Shown: positions 40,550-52,799 of the stretch, one piece after another
Position numbering within the stretch: position 1 is the stretch's first letter
How the letters are laid out: each line of letters starts with the position of its first letter
From: Trichomonas vaginalis G3
Taxonomy: Eukaryota > Parabasalia > Trichomonadida > Trichomonadidae
DNA length: 64,000 nt
NCBI RefSeq assembly: GCF_026262505.1
Contig: NC_067205.1
Location: forward strand, 21,112,245 to 21,176,244
Direction: 5' to 3'
Translations under genes and position numbers: made by a program
The notes under the pieces: generated by a model
Seen by the model: only the letters and a program-made list of their open reading frames with translations
The model's database searches: none
What the model was told of the DNA's origin: nothing

Positions 40550-42675
40550 ACATGTACGTTCATGTTTGACAAAGCATATACGATGAAGTTTTGACAAAAC
40601 ATTTACGATGAAGTCTTGACAAATCATATACGAAGAAGTCATGACAAAACATTTACGAAGAAGTCTTGACAAATCATTTACGAAGAAGTCTTGACACGAA
40701 GTGAAGATTTGCACTTCGTCAAAAAAGTGAAGGTTCGACAAAACATTTACGTTCATGTTTGACAAAACATATACGTTCATGTTTGACAAAGCATATACGA
40801 TGAAGTTTTGACACGAAGTGAAGATTTGCACTTCGTCAAAAAAGTGAAGGTTCGACAAAACATTTACGTTCATGTTTGACAAAGCATATACGATGAAGTT
40901 TCGACAAAACATATACGTTCATGTTTGACAAAGCATATACGATGAAGTTTTGACACGAAGTGAAGATTTGCACTTCGTCAAAAAAGTGAAGGTTCGACAA
41001 AACATTTACGTTCATGTTTGACAAAGCATATACGATGAAGTTTTGACACGAAGTGAAGATTTGCACTTCGTCAAAAAAGTGAAGGTTCGACAAAACATTT
41101 ACGTTCATGTTTGACAAAACATATACGTTCATGTTTGACAAAGCATATACGATGAAGTTTTGACAAAACATTTACGAAGAAGTCTTGACAAATCATTTAC
41201 GAAGAAGTCTTGACACGAAGTGAAGATTTGCACTTCGTCAAAAAAGTGAAGGTTCGACAAAACATTTACGTTCATGTTTGACAAAGCATATACGATGAAG
41301 TTTTGACACGAAGTGAAGATTTGCACTTCGTCAAAAAAGTGAAGGTTCGACAAAACATTTACGTTCATGTTTGACAAAGCATATACGATGAAGTTTTGAC
41401 ACGAAGTGAAGATTTGCACTTCGTCAAAAAAGTGAAGGTTCGACAAAACATTTACGTTCATGTTTGACAAAGCATATACGATGAAGTTTCGACAAAACAT
41501 ATACGTTCATGTTTGACAAAGCATATACGATGAAGTTTTGACACGAAGTGAAGATTTGCACTTCGTCAAAAAAGTGAAGGTTCGACAAAACATATACGTT
41601 CATGTTTGACAAAGCATATACGATGAAGTTTTGACAAAACATTTACGATGAAGTCTTGACAAATCATATACGAAGAAGTCATGACAAAACATTTACGAAG
41701 AAGTCTTGACAAATCATTTACGAAGAAGTCTTGACACGAAGTGAAGATTTGCACTTCGTCAAAAAAGTGAAGGTTCGACAAAACATTTACGTTCATGTTT
41801 GACAAAACATATACGTTCATGTTTGACAAAGCATATACGATGAAGTTTTGACACGAAGTGAAGATTTGCACTTCGTCAAAAAAGTGAAGGTTCGACAAAA
41901 CATTTACGTTAATGTTTGACAAAGCATATACGATGAAGTTTTGACACGAAGTGAAGATTTGCACTTCGTCAAAAAAGTGAAGGTTCGACAAAACATTTAC
42001 GTTCATGTTTGACAAAGCATATACGATGAAGTTTCGACAAAACATATACGTTCATGTTTGACAAAGCATATACGATGAAGTTTCGACAAAACATATACGT
42101 TCATGTTTGACAAAGCATATACGATGAAGTTTTGACAAAACATTTACGATGAAGTCTTGACAAATCATATACGAAGAAGTCATGACAAAACATTTACGAA
42201 GAAGTCTTGACAAATCATTTACGAAGAAGTCTTGACACGAAGTGAAGATTTGCACTTCGTCAAAAAAGTGAAGGTTCGACAAAACATTTACGTTCATGTT
42301 TGACAAAACATATACGTTCATGTTTGACAAAGCATATACGATGAAGTTTTGACACGAAGTGAAGATTTGCACTTCGTCAAAAAAGTGAAGGTTCGACAAA
42401 ACATTTACGTTCATGTTTGACAAAGCATATACGATGAAGTTTCGACAAAACATATACGTTCATGTTTGACAAAGCATATACGATGAAGTTTTGACAAAAC
42501 ATTTACGATGAAGTCATGACAAAACATTTACGAAGAAGTCTTGACAAATCATTTACGAAGAAGTCTTGACAAAACATATACGATGAAGTTTTGACACGAA
42601 GTGAAGATTTGCACTTCGTCAAAAAAGTGAAGGTTCGACAAAACATATACGTTCATGTTTGACAAAGCATATACG
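40550..42675 (+). repeat. Core array, unit 9
   Basis: A clean reference copy. Hairpins occur near 40703, 40809, 40957, 41045, 41214, 41307, 41400, 41541, 41736, 41849, 41946, 42235, 42355 and 42596. Spacings near 93 alternate with longer steps made of 24- and 25-bp monomers. Confidence 0.92.
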
Positions 42676-44610
42676 AAGAAGTCTTGACAAAACATATTCG
42701 AAGAAGTCATGACAAAACATATACGCTCATGTTTGACAAAACATATACGAAGAAATCATGACAAAACATTTACGCTCATTACGATGAAGAAGTCATGAAA
42801 ATTCATGAGGTGAGAAAAGAGGTGAGAAAAGAGGTGAGATCTCACCTCTTCACCTAAACATTATTTTTGGGTCATTTACGTTCATTACGAAGAAGTCATG
42901 ACAAAACCTATACGAAGAAATCATGACAAAACATTTACGATGAAGAAGTCATGACAAAGCATATACGATGAAGTTTCGACAAATCATTTACGTTCATGTT
43001 TGACAAAGCATATACGATGAAATCATGACAAAACATATACGAAGAAGTTTCGACAAAACATGTACGATGAAATCATGACAAAACATATACGATGAAGTTT
43101 TGACAAAACATATACGAAGAAGTCATGACAAAACATAAACGAAGAAGTCATGACAAAACATTTACGATGAAGAAGTCATGACAAAACATAAACGAAGAAA
43201 TCATGACAAAACATTTACGATGAAGAAGTCATGACAAAGCATAAACGAAGAAATCATGACAAATCATTTACGTTCATTACGATGAAGAAGTCATGACAAA
43301 ACATGTACGTTCATGTTTGACAAAACATTTACGATGAAGAAATCATGACAAAACATAAACGAAGAAATCATGACAAATCATTTACATTCATTACGATGAA
43401 GAAGTCATGACAAAACATGTACGTTCATGTTTGACAAAACATTTACGATGAAGTTTCGACAAAACATTTACACTCATTACGATGAAGAAGTCATGACAAA
43501 TCATTTACGTTCATTACGATGAAGAAGTCTTGACAAAACATTTACGCTCATGTTTGACAAAACATTTACACTCATTACGATGAAGAAGTCATGACAAAAC
43601 ATATACGCTCATGTTTGACAAAACATATACGCTCATTACGATGAAGAAATCATGACAAAACATTTACGATGAAGTAGTGACAAAACATATACGATGAAGA
43701 AGTCTTGACAAAACATTTACGCTCATGTTTGACAAAGCATATACGTTCATTACGATGAAGAAGTCATGACAAAGCATATACGATGAAATCATGACAAAAC
43801 ATAAACGAAGAAATCATGACAAAACATTTCCGATGAAGAAATCATGAAAATTCAATGAGGTGAGAAAAGAGGTGAGATCTCACCTCTTCACCTAAACATT
43901 ATTTTTGGGTCATTTACGCTCATTACGAAGAAATCATGACAAAACATATACGAAGAAATCATGACAAAATATAAACGTTCATTCCGATGAAGAAATCATG
44001 AAAATTCAATGAGGTGAGAAAAGAGGTGAGATCTCACCTCTTCACCTAAAATATATTTTTGTCTGATTTACGCTCATTACGATGAAGAAATCATGACAAA
44101 ACATTTACGAAGAAGAAATCATGACAAAGCATATACGCTCATTACGATGAAGAAATCATGACAAAACATTTACGATGAAGAAGTCTTGACAAAGCATATA
44201 CGTTCATGTTTGACACATTCATTTACACTCATTACGATGAAGAAATCATGACAAAACATATACAATGAAGAAATCATGAGATTAGAAATGAGATTAGAAA
44301 TGAGGTTAGATCTAACCATCTACCCTAAACATTATTTTTAGTCGTTTACGTTCATTACGATGAAGAAGTTTCGACACATTCATTTACGCTCATTACGATA
44401 AAATCATCATGACAAAACATATACGTTCATTACGATGAAGAAATCATGAAAATTCAATGAGGTGAGAAAAGAGGTGAGATCTAACCATCTACCCTAAACA
44501 TTATTTTTGGATCATTTACACTCATTCCGATGAAGAAGTTTCGACAAAACATTAACGATAAAATCATCATGACAAAACATTAACGTTCATTACGATGAAG
44601 TGTTCTGATG

Positions 44611-44731
44611 AAGTCATAACTGCCTTCCTCCTGTGTTGTTGTCTAAATGTCATGTTGTCTCATTTTTTCAGAGAAGTTAAATGACCTGGTAGCACATGGT
44701 AACATGGTAGCACCTTCAGTTCTTCAAAAAT
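44611..44731 (+). repeat. Lone diverged B copy
   Basis: 121 bp, GGTAGCAC form, in unit 9. Confidence 0.93.
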
Positions 44732-45098
44732 AATTAATTATTGAATGACCTAAAAACCATTAATGAAAAATTATTTTTGGATCATTTACACTCATTACGA
44801 TGAAGAAGTTTCGACAAAACATTAACGTTCATTACGATGAAGAAGTTTTGACAAAACATATACGTTCATTACGATGAAGAAATCATGAAAATTCAATGAG
44901 GTGAGAAAAGAGGTGAGATCTCACCTCTTCACCTAAACATTATTTTTGGGTCATTTACGCTCATTACGATGAAGAAATCATGACAAAACATTTACGAAGA
45001 AGTTTTGACAAAACATATACGTTCATTACGATGAAGAAATCATGACAAAACATTTACGAAGAAGTTTTGACAAAACATATACGTTCATTACGATGAAG

Positions 45099-45540
45099 TT
45101 TATTTCCTGCTGTGTTGTCAAAATGTCATGTTGTCACACTTTTTCAGAGAAGTTAAATGACCGAGTGACACATGGTGACGTAGTGACACCTTCAGTTCTT
45201 CAAAAATAAGTCATAACTGCCTTCCTCCTGTGTTGTTGTCTAAATGTCATGTTGTCTCATTTTTTCAGAGAAGTTAAATGACCGAGTGACACATGGTGAC
45301 GTAGTGACACCTTCAGTTCTTCAAAAATAAGTCATAACTGCCTTCCTCCTGTGTTGTTGTCAAAATGTCATGAGTTAAATTACCTGGTGACCGAGTGACA
45401 CCTTCAGTTCTTCAAAAATAAGTCATAACTGCCTTCCTCCTGTGTTGTTGTCTAAATGTCATGTTGTCTCATTTTTTCAGAGAAGTTAAATGACCTGGTG
45501 ACACATGGTGACGTAGTGACACCTTCAGTTCTTCAAAAAT
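45099..45540 (+). repeat. B array, four copies
   Basis: 442 bp. It opens unit 10, the last unit in the forward orientation. Confidence 0.95.
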
Positions 45541-46379
45541 AATTAATTATTGAATAACCTGAAACCATGAACGTAAACATTATTTTTGGATCATTTACGC
45601 TCATTACGATGAAGTTTTGACACGAAGTGAAGAATTGCACTTCGTCAAAAAAGTGAAGGTTCCCGACGGTTTCAAACCGCCATACTTTACATTTTGTACA
45701 AAAATATTGTGAGTAAATGAACTCATTATTTTTTGCATCATGACAAAACATATACGAAGAAATCATGACAAAACATTTACGCTCATTACGATGAAGAAGT
45801 CATGAAAATTCATGAGGTGAGAAAAGAGGTGAGAAAAGAGGTGAGATCTCACCTCTTCACCTAAACATTATTTTTGGGTCATTTACGTTCATTACGAAGA
45901 AATCATGACAAAACCTATACGAAGAAATCATGACAAAACATTTACGATGAAGAAGTCATGACAAAGCATATACGATGAAGTTTCGACAAATCATTTACGT
46001 TCATGTTTGACAAAGCATATACGATGAAATCATGACAAAACATTTACGATGAAATCATGACAAAACATTTACGAAGAAATCATGACAAAACATTTACGAT
46101 GAAGTCATGACAAAACATATACGAAGAAGTTTCGACAAAACATGTACGATGAAATCATGACAAAACATATACGATGAAGTTTTGACAAAACATATACGAA
46201 GAAGTCATGACAAAACATAAACGAAGAAGTCATGACAAAACATAAACGAAGAAATCATGACAAAACATAAACGAAGAAATCATGACAAAACATTTACGAT
46301 GAAGAAGTCATGACAAAGCATAAACGAAGAAATCATGACAAATCATTTACGTTCATTACGATGAAGAAATCATGACAAA

Positions 46380-47450
46380 ACATGTACGTTCATGTTTGAC
46401 AAAGCATATACGATGAAGTTTTGACAAAACATTTACGATGAAGTCTTGACAAATCATATACGAAGAAGTCATGACAAAACATTTACGAAGAAGTCTTGAC
46501 AAATCATTTACGAAGAAGTCTTGACACGAAGTGAAGATTTGCACTTCGTCAAAAAAGTGAAGGTTCGACAAAACATTTACGTTCATGTTTGACAAAGCAT
46601 ATACGATGAAGTTTTGACACGAAGTGAAGATTTGCACTTCGTCAAAAAAGTGAAGGTTCGACAAAACATTTACGTTCATGTTTGACAAAGCATATACGAT
46701 GAAGTTTCGACAAAACATATACGTTCATGTTTGACAAAGCATATACGATGAAGTTTTGACACGAAGTGAAGATTTGCACTTCGTCAAAAAAGTGAAGGTT
46801 CGACAAAACATTTACGTTCATGTTTGACAAAGCATATACGATGAAGTTTTGACACGAAGTGAAGATTTGCACTTCGTCAAAAAAGTGAAGGTTCGACAAA
46901 ACATTTACGTTCATGTTTGACAAAACATATACGTTCATGTTTGACAAAGCATATACGATGAAGTTTTGACAAAACATTTACGAAGAAGTCTTGACAAATC
47001 ATTTACGAAGAAGTCTTGACACGAAGTGAAGATTTGCACTTCGTCAAAAAAGTGAAGGTTCGACAAAACATTTACGTTCATGTTTGACAAAGCATATACG
47101 ATGAAGTTTTGACACGAAGTGAAGATTTGCACTTCGTCAAAAAAGTGAAGGTTCGACAAAACATTTACGTTAATGTTTGACAAAGCATATACGATGAAGT
47201 TTTGACACGAAGTGAAGATTTGCACTTCGTCAAAAAAGTGAAGGTTCGACAAAACATTTACGTTCATGTTTGACAAAGCATATACGATGAAGTTTTGACA
47301 CGAAGTGAAGATTTGCACTTCGTCAAAAAAGTGAAGGTTCGACAAAACATATACGTTCATGTTTGACAAAGCATATACGATGAAGTTTTGACAAAACATT
47401 TACGATGAAGTCTTGACAAATCATATACGAAGAAGTCATGACAAAACATT
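46380..47450 (+). repeat. Core array, unit 10, broken off
   Basis: The first half matches the cores of units 7 and 9. It then has four consecutive 93-bp repeats (46990-47350) and breaks off into GATGAAATCTTGAC monomers not seen elsewhere, before the sequence jumps back to the unit's first half. Confidence 0.85.
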
Positions 47451-47859
47451 TACGATGAAATCTTGACAAAACATTTACGATGAAATCTTGACAAAGCATA
47501 TACGATGAAATCATGACAAAACATTTACGATGAAATCATGACAAAACATTTACGAAGAAATCATGACAAACATTTACGATGAAGTCATGACAAAACATAT
47601 ACGAAGAAGTTTCGACACAAACATGTACGATGAAATCATGAACAAAACATATATACGATGAAGTTTTGACAAAACATATACGAAGAAGTCATGACAAAAC
47701 ATAAACGAAGAAGTCATGACAAACATAACGAAGAAATCATGACAAAACATAAACGAAGAAATCATGACAAAACATTTACGATGAAGAAGTCATGACAAAG
47801 CATAAACGAAGAAATCATGACAAATCATTTCGTTCATTACGATGAAGAAATCATGACAA

Positions 47860-48164
47860 AACATGTACGTTCATGTTTGACAAAGCATATACGATGAAGT
47901 TTTGACAAAAATTTACGATGAAGTCTTGACAAATCATATCGAAGAAGTCATGACAAAACATTTACGAAGAAGTCTTGACAATCATTTACGAAGAAGTCTT
48001 GACACGAAGTGAAGATTTGCACTTCGTCAAAAAAAGTGAAGGTTCGACAAAACATTTACGTTCATGTTTGACAAAGCATATACGATGAAGTTTTGACACG
48101 AAGTGAAGATTTGCACTTCGTCAAAAAAGTGAAGGTTCGACAAAACATTTACGTTCATGTTTGA
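47860..48164 (+). repeat. Second core start in unit 10, cut by gap
   Basis: It repeats the start of the core for a second time within unit 10 (two 93-bp repeats), with small indels, and ends at the N run in GTTCATGTTTGA. Confidence 0.85.
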
Positions 48165-48264
48165 NNNNNNNNNNNNNNNNNNNNNNNNNNNNNNNNNNNN
48201 NNNNNNNNNNNNNNNNNNNNNNNNNNNNNNNNNNNNNNNNNNNNNNNNNNNNNNNNNNNNNNNN
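48165..48264. other. Assembly gap of exactly 100 N at the inversion point
   Basis: A second placeholder gap. Satellite orientation is forward on the left and reversed on the right, with core array on both sides. Confidence 0.98.
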
Positions 48265-48690
48265 CAAACTTCATCGTATATGCTTTGTCAAACATGAACG
48301 TAAATGTTTTGTCGAACCTTCACTTTTTTGACGAAGTGCAAATCTTCACTTCGTGTCAAAACTTCATCGTATATGCTTTGTCAAACATGACGTATATGTT
48401 TTGTCGAAACTTCATCGTATATGCTTTGTCAAACATGAACGTAAATGTTTTGTCGAACCTTCACTTTTTTGACGAAGTGCAAATCTTCACTTCGTGTCAA
48501 AACTTCATCGTAATATGCTTTGTCAAACATGAACGTAAATGTTTTGTCGAACCTTCACTTTTTTGACGAAGTGCAAATCTTCACTTCGTGTCAAGACTTC
48601 TTCGTAAATGATTTGTCAAGACTTCATCGTAAATGTTTTGTCAAAACTTCATCGTATATGCTTTGTCAAACATGAACGTACATGTTTTGT
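48265..48690 (-). repeat. Core array, inverted, cut by gap
   Basis: Reverse complement of the start of a core array with three hairpin repeats. It lacks the long GAAGAAGTCTTGAC run that follows the first core repeat in other units, so its module order is slightly different. Confidence 0.88.
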
Positions 48691-49524
48691 CATGATTTCT
48701 TCATCGTAATGAACGTAAATGATTTGTCATGATTTCTTCGTTTATGCTTTGTCATGACTTCTTCATCGTAAATGTTTTGTCATGATTTCTTCGTTTATGT
48801 TTTGTCATGATTTCTTCGTTTATGTTTTGTCATGACTTCTTCGTTTATGTTTTGTCATGACTTCTTCGTATATGTTTTGTCAAAACTTCATCGTATATGT
48901 TTTGTCATGATTTCATCGTACATGTTTTGTCGAAACTTCTTCGTATATGTTTTGTCATGACTTCATCGTAAATGTTTTGTCATGATTTCTTCGTAAATGT
49001 TTTGTCATGATTTCATCGTAAATGTTTTGTCATGATTTCATCGTATATGCTTTGTCAAACATGAACGTAAATGATTTGTCGAAACTTCATCGTATATGCT
49101 TTGTCATGACTTCTTCATCGTAAATGTTTTGTCATGATTTCTTCGTATAGGTTTTGTCATGATTTCTTCGTAATGAACGTAAATGACCCAAAAATAATGT
49201 TTAGGTGAAGAGGTGAGATCTCACCTCTTTTCTCACCTCTTTTCTCACCTCATGAATTTTCATGACTTCTTCATCGTAATGAGCGTAAATGTTTTGTCAT
49301 GATTTCTTCGTATATGTTTTGTCATGATGCAAAAAATAATGAGTTCATTTACTCACAATATTTTTGTACAAAATGTAAAGTATGGCGGTTTGAAACCGTC
49401 GGGAACCTTCACTTTTTTGACGAAGTGCAATTCTTCACTTCGTGTCAAAACTTCATCGTAATGAGCGTAAATGATCCAAAAATAATGTTTACGTTCATGG
49501 TTTCAGGTTATTCAATAATTAATT

Positions 49525-49966
49525 ATTTTTGAAGAACTGAAGGTGTCACTACGTCACCATGTGTCACCAGGTCATTTAACTTCTCTGAAAAAATGAGACA
49601 ACATGACATTTAGACAACAACACAGGAGGAAGGCAGTTATGACTTATTTTTGAAGAACTGAAGGTGTCACTCGGTCACCAGGTAATTTAACTCATGACAT
49701 TTTGACAACAACACAGGAGGAAGGCAGTTATGACTTATTTTTGAAGAACTGAAGGTGTCACTACGTCACCATGTGTCACTCGGTCATTTAACTTCTCTGA
49801 AAAAATGAGACAACATGACATTTAGACAACAACACAGGAGGAAGGCAGTTATGACTTATTTTTGAAGAACTGAAGGTGTCACTACGTCACCATGTGTCAC
49901 TCGGTCATTTAACTTCTCTGAAAAAGTGTGACAACATGACATTTTGACAACACAGCAGGAAATAAA
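49525..49966 (-). repeat. B array, four copies, inverted
   Basis: Reverse complement of the standard 442-bp array, ending in CACAGCAGGAAATAAA at 49966. It is the only four-copy B array in the inverted part of the window. Confidence 0.95.
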
Positions 49967-52550
49967 CTTCATCGTAATGAACGTATATGTTTTGTCAAAA
50001 CTTCTTCGTAAATGTTTTGTCATGATTTCTTCATCGTAATGAACGTATATGTTTTGTCAAAACTTCTTCGTATATGTTTTGTCAAAACTTCTTCGTAAAT
50101 GTTTTGTCATGATTTCTTCATCGTAATGAGCGTAAATGACCCAAAAATAATGTTTAGGTGAAGAGGTGAGATCTCACCTCTTTTCTCACCTCATTGAATT
50201 TTCATGATTTCTTCATCGTAATGAACGTATATGTTTTGTCAAAACTTCTTCATCGTAATGAACGTTAATGTTTTGTCGAAACTTCTTCATCGTAATGAGT
50301 GTAAATGATCCAAAAATAATGTTTTCATTAATGGTTTTTAGGTCATTCAATAATTAATTATTTTTGAAGAACTGAAGGTGCTACCATGTTACCATGTGCT
50401 ACCAGGTCATTTAACTTCTCTGAAAAAATGAGACAACATGACATTTAGACAACAACACAGGAGGAAGGCAGTTATGACTTCATCAGAACACTTCATCGTA
50501 ATGAACGTTAATGTTTTGTCATGATGATTTTATCGTTAATGTTTTGTCGAAACTTCTTCATCGGAATGAGTGTAAATGATCCAAAAATAATGTTTAGGGT
50601 AGATGGTTAGATCTCACCTCTTTTCTCACCTCATTGAATTTTCATGATTTCTTCATCGTAATGAACGTATATGTTTTGTCATGATGATTTTATCGTAATG
50701 AGCGTAAATGAATGTGTCGAAACTTCTTCATCGTAATGAACGTAAACGACTAAAAATAATGTTTAGGGTAGATGGTTAGATCTAACCTCATTTCTAATCT
50801 CATTTCTAATCTCATGATTTCTTCATTGTATATGTTTTGTCATGATTTCTTCATCGTAATGAGTGTAAATGAATGTGTCAAACATGAACGTATATGCTTT
50901 GTCAAGACTTCTTCATCGTAAATGTTTTGTCATGATTTCTTCATCGTAATGAGCGTAAATCAGACAAAAATATATTTTAGGTGAAGAGGTGAGATCTCAC
51001 CTCTTTTCTCACCTCATTGAATTTTCATGATTTCTTCATCGGAATGAACGTTTATATTTTGTCATGATTTCTTCGTATATGTTTTGTCATGATTTCTTCG
51101 TAATGAGCGTAAATGACCCAAAAATAATGTTTAGGTGAAGAGGTGAGATCTCACCTCTTTTCTCACCTCATTGAATTTTCATGATTTCTTCATCGGAAAT
51201 GTTTTGTCATGATTTCTTCGTTTATGTTTTGTCATGATTTCATCGTATATGCTTTGTCATGACTTCTTCATCGTAATGAACGTATATGCTTTGTCAAACA
51301 TGAGCGTAAATGTTTTGTCAAGACTTCTTCATCGTATATGTTTTGTCACTACTTCATCGTAAATGTTTTGTCATGATTTCTTCATCGTAATGAGCGTATA
51401 TGTTTTGTCAAACATGAGCGTATATGTTTTGTCATGACTTCTTCATCGTAATGAGTGTAAAATGTTTTGTCAAACATGAGCGTAAATGTTTTGTCAAGAC
51501 TTCTTCATCGTAATGAACGTAAATGATTTGTCATGACTTCTTCATCGTAATGAGTGTAAATGTTTTGTCGAAACTTCATCGTAAAATGTTTTGTCAAACA
51601 TGAACGTACATGTTTTGTCATGACTTCTTCATCGTAATGAATGTAAATGATTTGTCATGATTTCTTCGTTTATGTTTTGTCATGATTTCTTCATCGTAAA
51701 TGTTTTGTCAAACATGAACGTACATGTTTTGTCATGACTTCTTCATCGTAATGAACGTAAATGATTTGTCATGATTTCTTCGTTTATGTTTGTCATGACT
51801 TCTTCATCGTAAATGTTTTGTCATGACTTCTTCGTTTATGTTTTGTCATGACTTCTTCGTATAATGTTTTGTCAAATTCATCGTATATGTTTTGTCATGA
51901 TTTCATCGTACATGTTTTGTCGAAACTTCTTCGTATATGTTTTGTCATGATTTCATCGTATATGCTTTGTCAAACATGAACGTAAATGATTTGTCGAAAC
52001 TTCATCGTATATGCTTTGTCATGACTTCTTCATCGTAAATGTTTTGTCATGATTTCTTCGTATAGGTTTTGTCATGACTTCTTCGTAATGAACGTAAATG
52101 ACCCAAAAATAATGTTTAGGTGAAGAGGTGAGATCTCACCTCTTTTCTCACCTCTTTTCTCACCTCATGAATTTTCATGACTTCTTCATCGTAATGAGCG
52201 TAAATGTTTTGTCATGATTTCTTCGTATATGTTTTGTCAAACATGAGCGTATATGTTTTGTCATGACTTCTTCGAATATGTTTTGTCAAGACTTCTTCGT
52301 ATATGCTTTGTCAAACATGAACGTATATGTTTTGTCGAACCTTCACTTTTTTGACGAAGTGCAAATCTTCACTTCGTGTCAAAACTTCATCGTATATGTT
52401 TTGTCAAGACTTCTTCGTAAATGATTTGTCAAGACTTCTTCGTAAATGTTTTGTCATGACTTCATCGTAAATGTTTTGTCATGACTTCTTCGTATATGCT
52501 TTGTCAAGACTTCTTCGTATATGCTTTGTCAAGATTATGAAGGAGGCGTT
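49967..52550 (-). repeat. Inverted unit tail, ending at the inverted-repeat insert
   Basis: Read leftward this is the second half of a unit: lone B copy (50360-50480), hybrid palindrome near 50600-50625, variant palindrome at 50774-50787, P blocks near 50980-51005 and 51140-51165, and monomers. It mixes marks: the doubled tail monomer of S units (near 50058-50100) but no S-type extra step near 51400-51470. Beyond 52310 it enters the end of a core array and then meets the insert. Confidence 0.88.
50360..50480 (-). repeat. Lone diverged B copy, inverted
   Basis: Reverse complement of the 121-bp lone copy, with the changed boxes reading GGTGCTACCATGTTACCATG. Confidence 0.93.
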
Positions 52551-52799
52551 GAAGATGTTATACCATCTAAGAACTTGAGAGAGTCAAAGTCAACACATCT
52601 GGGACCATTAGAGCGGGAGTACTGGAAAAACAAAAATAAGCCAGAAAGAATAAGAAAATTCTTCTAAACTTTTTCATTAGATGTAAATCAGACAAAAGAA
52701 CTTTTAGAAGAATTTCCTCATATGATTGCTTCCCTCGAAAAACCGAGAGAAGAGATTCCGTATGAAAAATCGCAAGTTCTTAGATGGTATAACATCTTC
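52551..52799. mobile_element. 249-bp insert with 27-bp inverted repeats, copy 1
   Basis: Perfect 27-bp inverted ends (52551-52577 and 52773-52799; outer part GAAGATGTTATACCATCTAA) enclose 195 bp of non-satellite DNA. Size and ends fit a non-autonomous DNA element of MITE type, but I see no target-site duplication. A further 17 bp of non-satellite sequence (52534-52550, ATTATGAAGGAGGCGTT) lies outside the left end. Read on the plus strand it has two open stretches: from GGVEDVIPSKNLRESK to PERIRKFF before a TAA, then VNQTKELLEEFPHMIASLEK. The left flank is core satellite and the right flank is a P-block region. It could instead be a captured host fragment with a foldback end. Confidence 0.7.

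Larger units (their letters stand above)
39115..45098 (+). repeat. Higher-order unit 9, type L (5.98 kb)
   Basis: This long unit is clean throughout and is a good reference copy. Early P blocks are at 39841-39862 and 40006-40027. The core array (about 40550-42675) holds around 14 copies of the 93-bp hairpin repeat or its parts. The lone B copy is at 44611-44731. It is followed by a core-bearing unit, as at 23709. Confidence 0.93.
45099..48164 (+). repeat. Higher-order unit 10, type L', cut by gap
   Basis: It has a four-copy B array, intact link frame, one early P block (45836-45857) and a core array from about 46380. Near 47450-47490 the core breaks off and the sequence jumps back to monomers like those at about 46012, giving a second, noisier copy of the unit's first half with a period of about 1.48 kb. 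A second core start at about 47860 runs into the N gap. Confidence 0.85.
48265..49966 (-). repeat. Inverted unit: core, link, B array in reverse order
   Basis: The sequence here is the reverse complement of a unit start. Read leftward from 49966 it gives the four-copy B array, the link with the intact 77-codon frame, one P block near 49210-49235, monomers, and the beginning of a core array that runs into the N gap. A single early P block followed by a core makes it L'-like. Sequence is clean right up to the gap. Confidence 0.93.
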
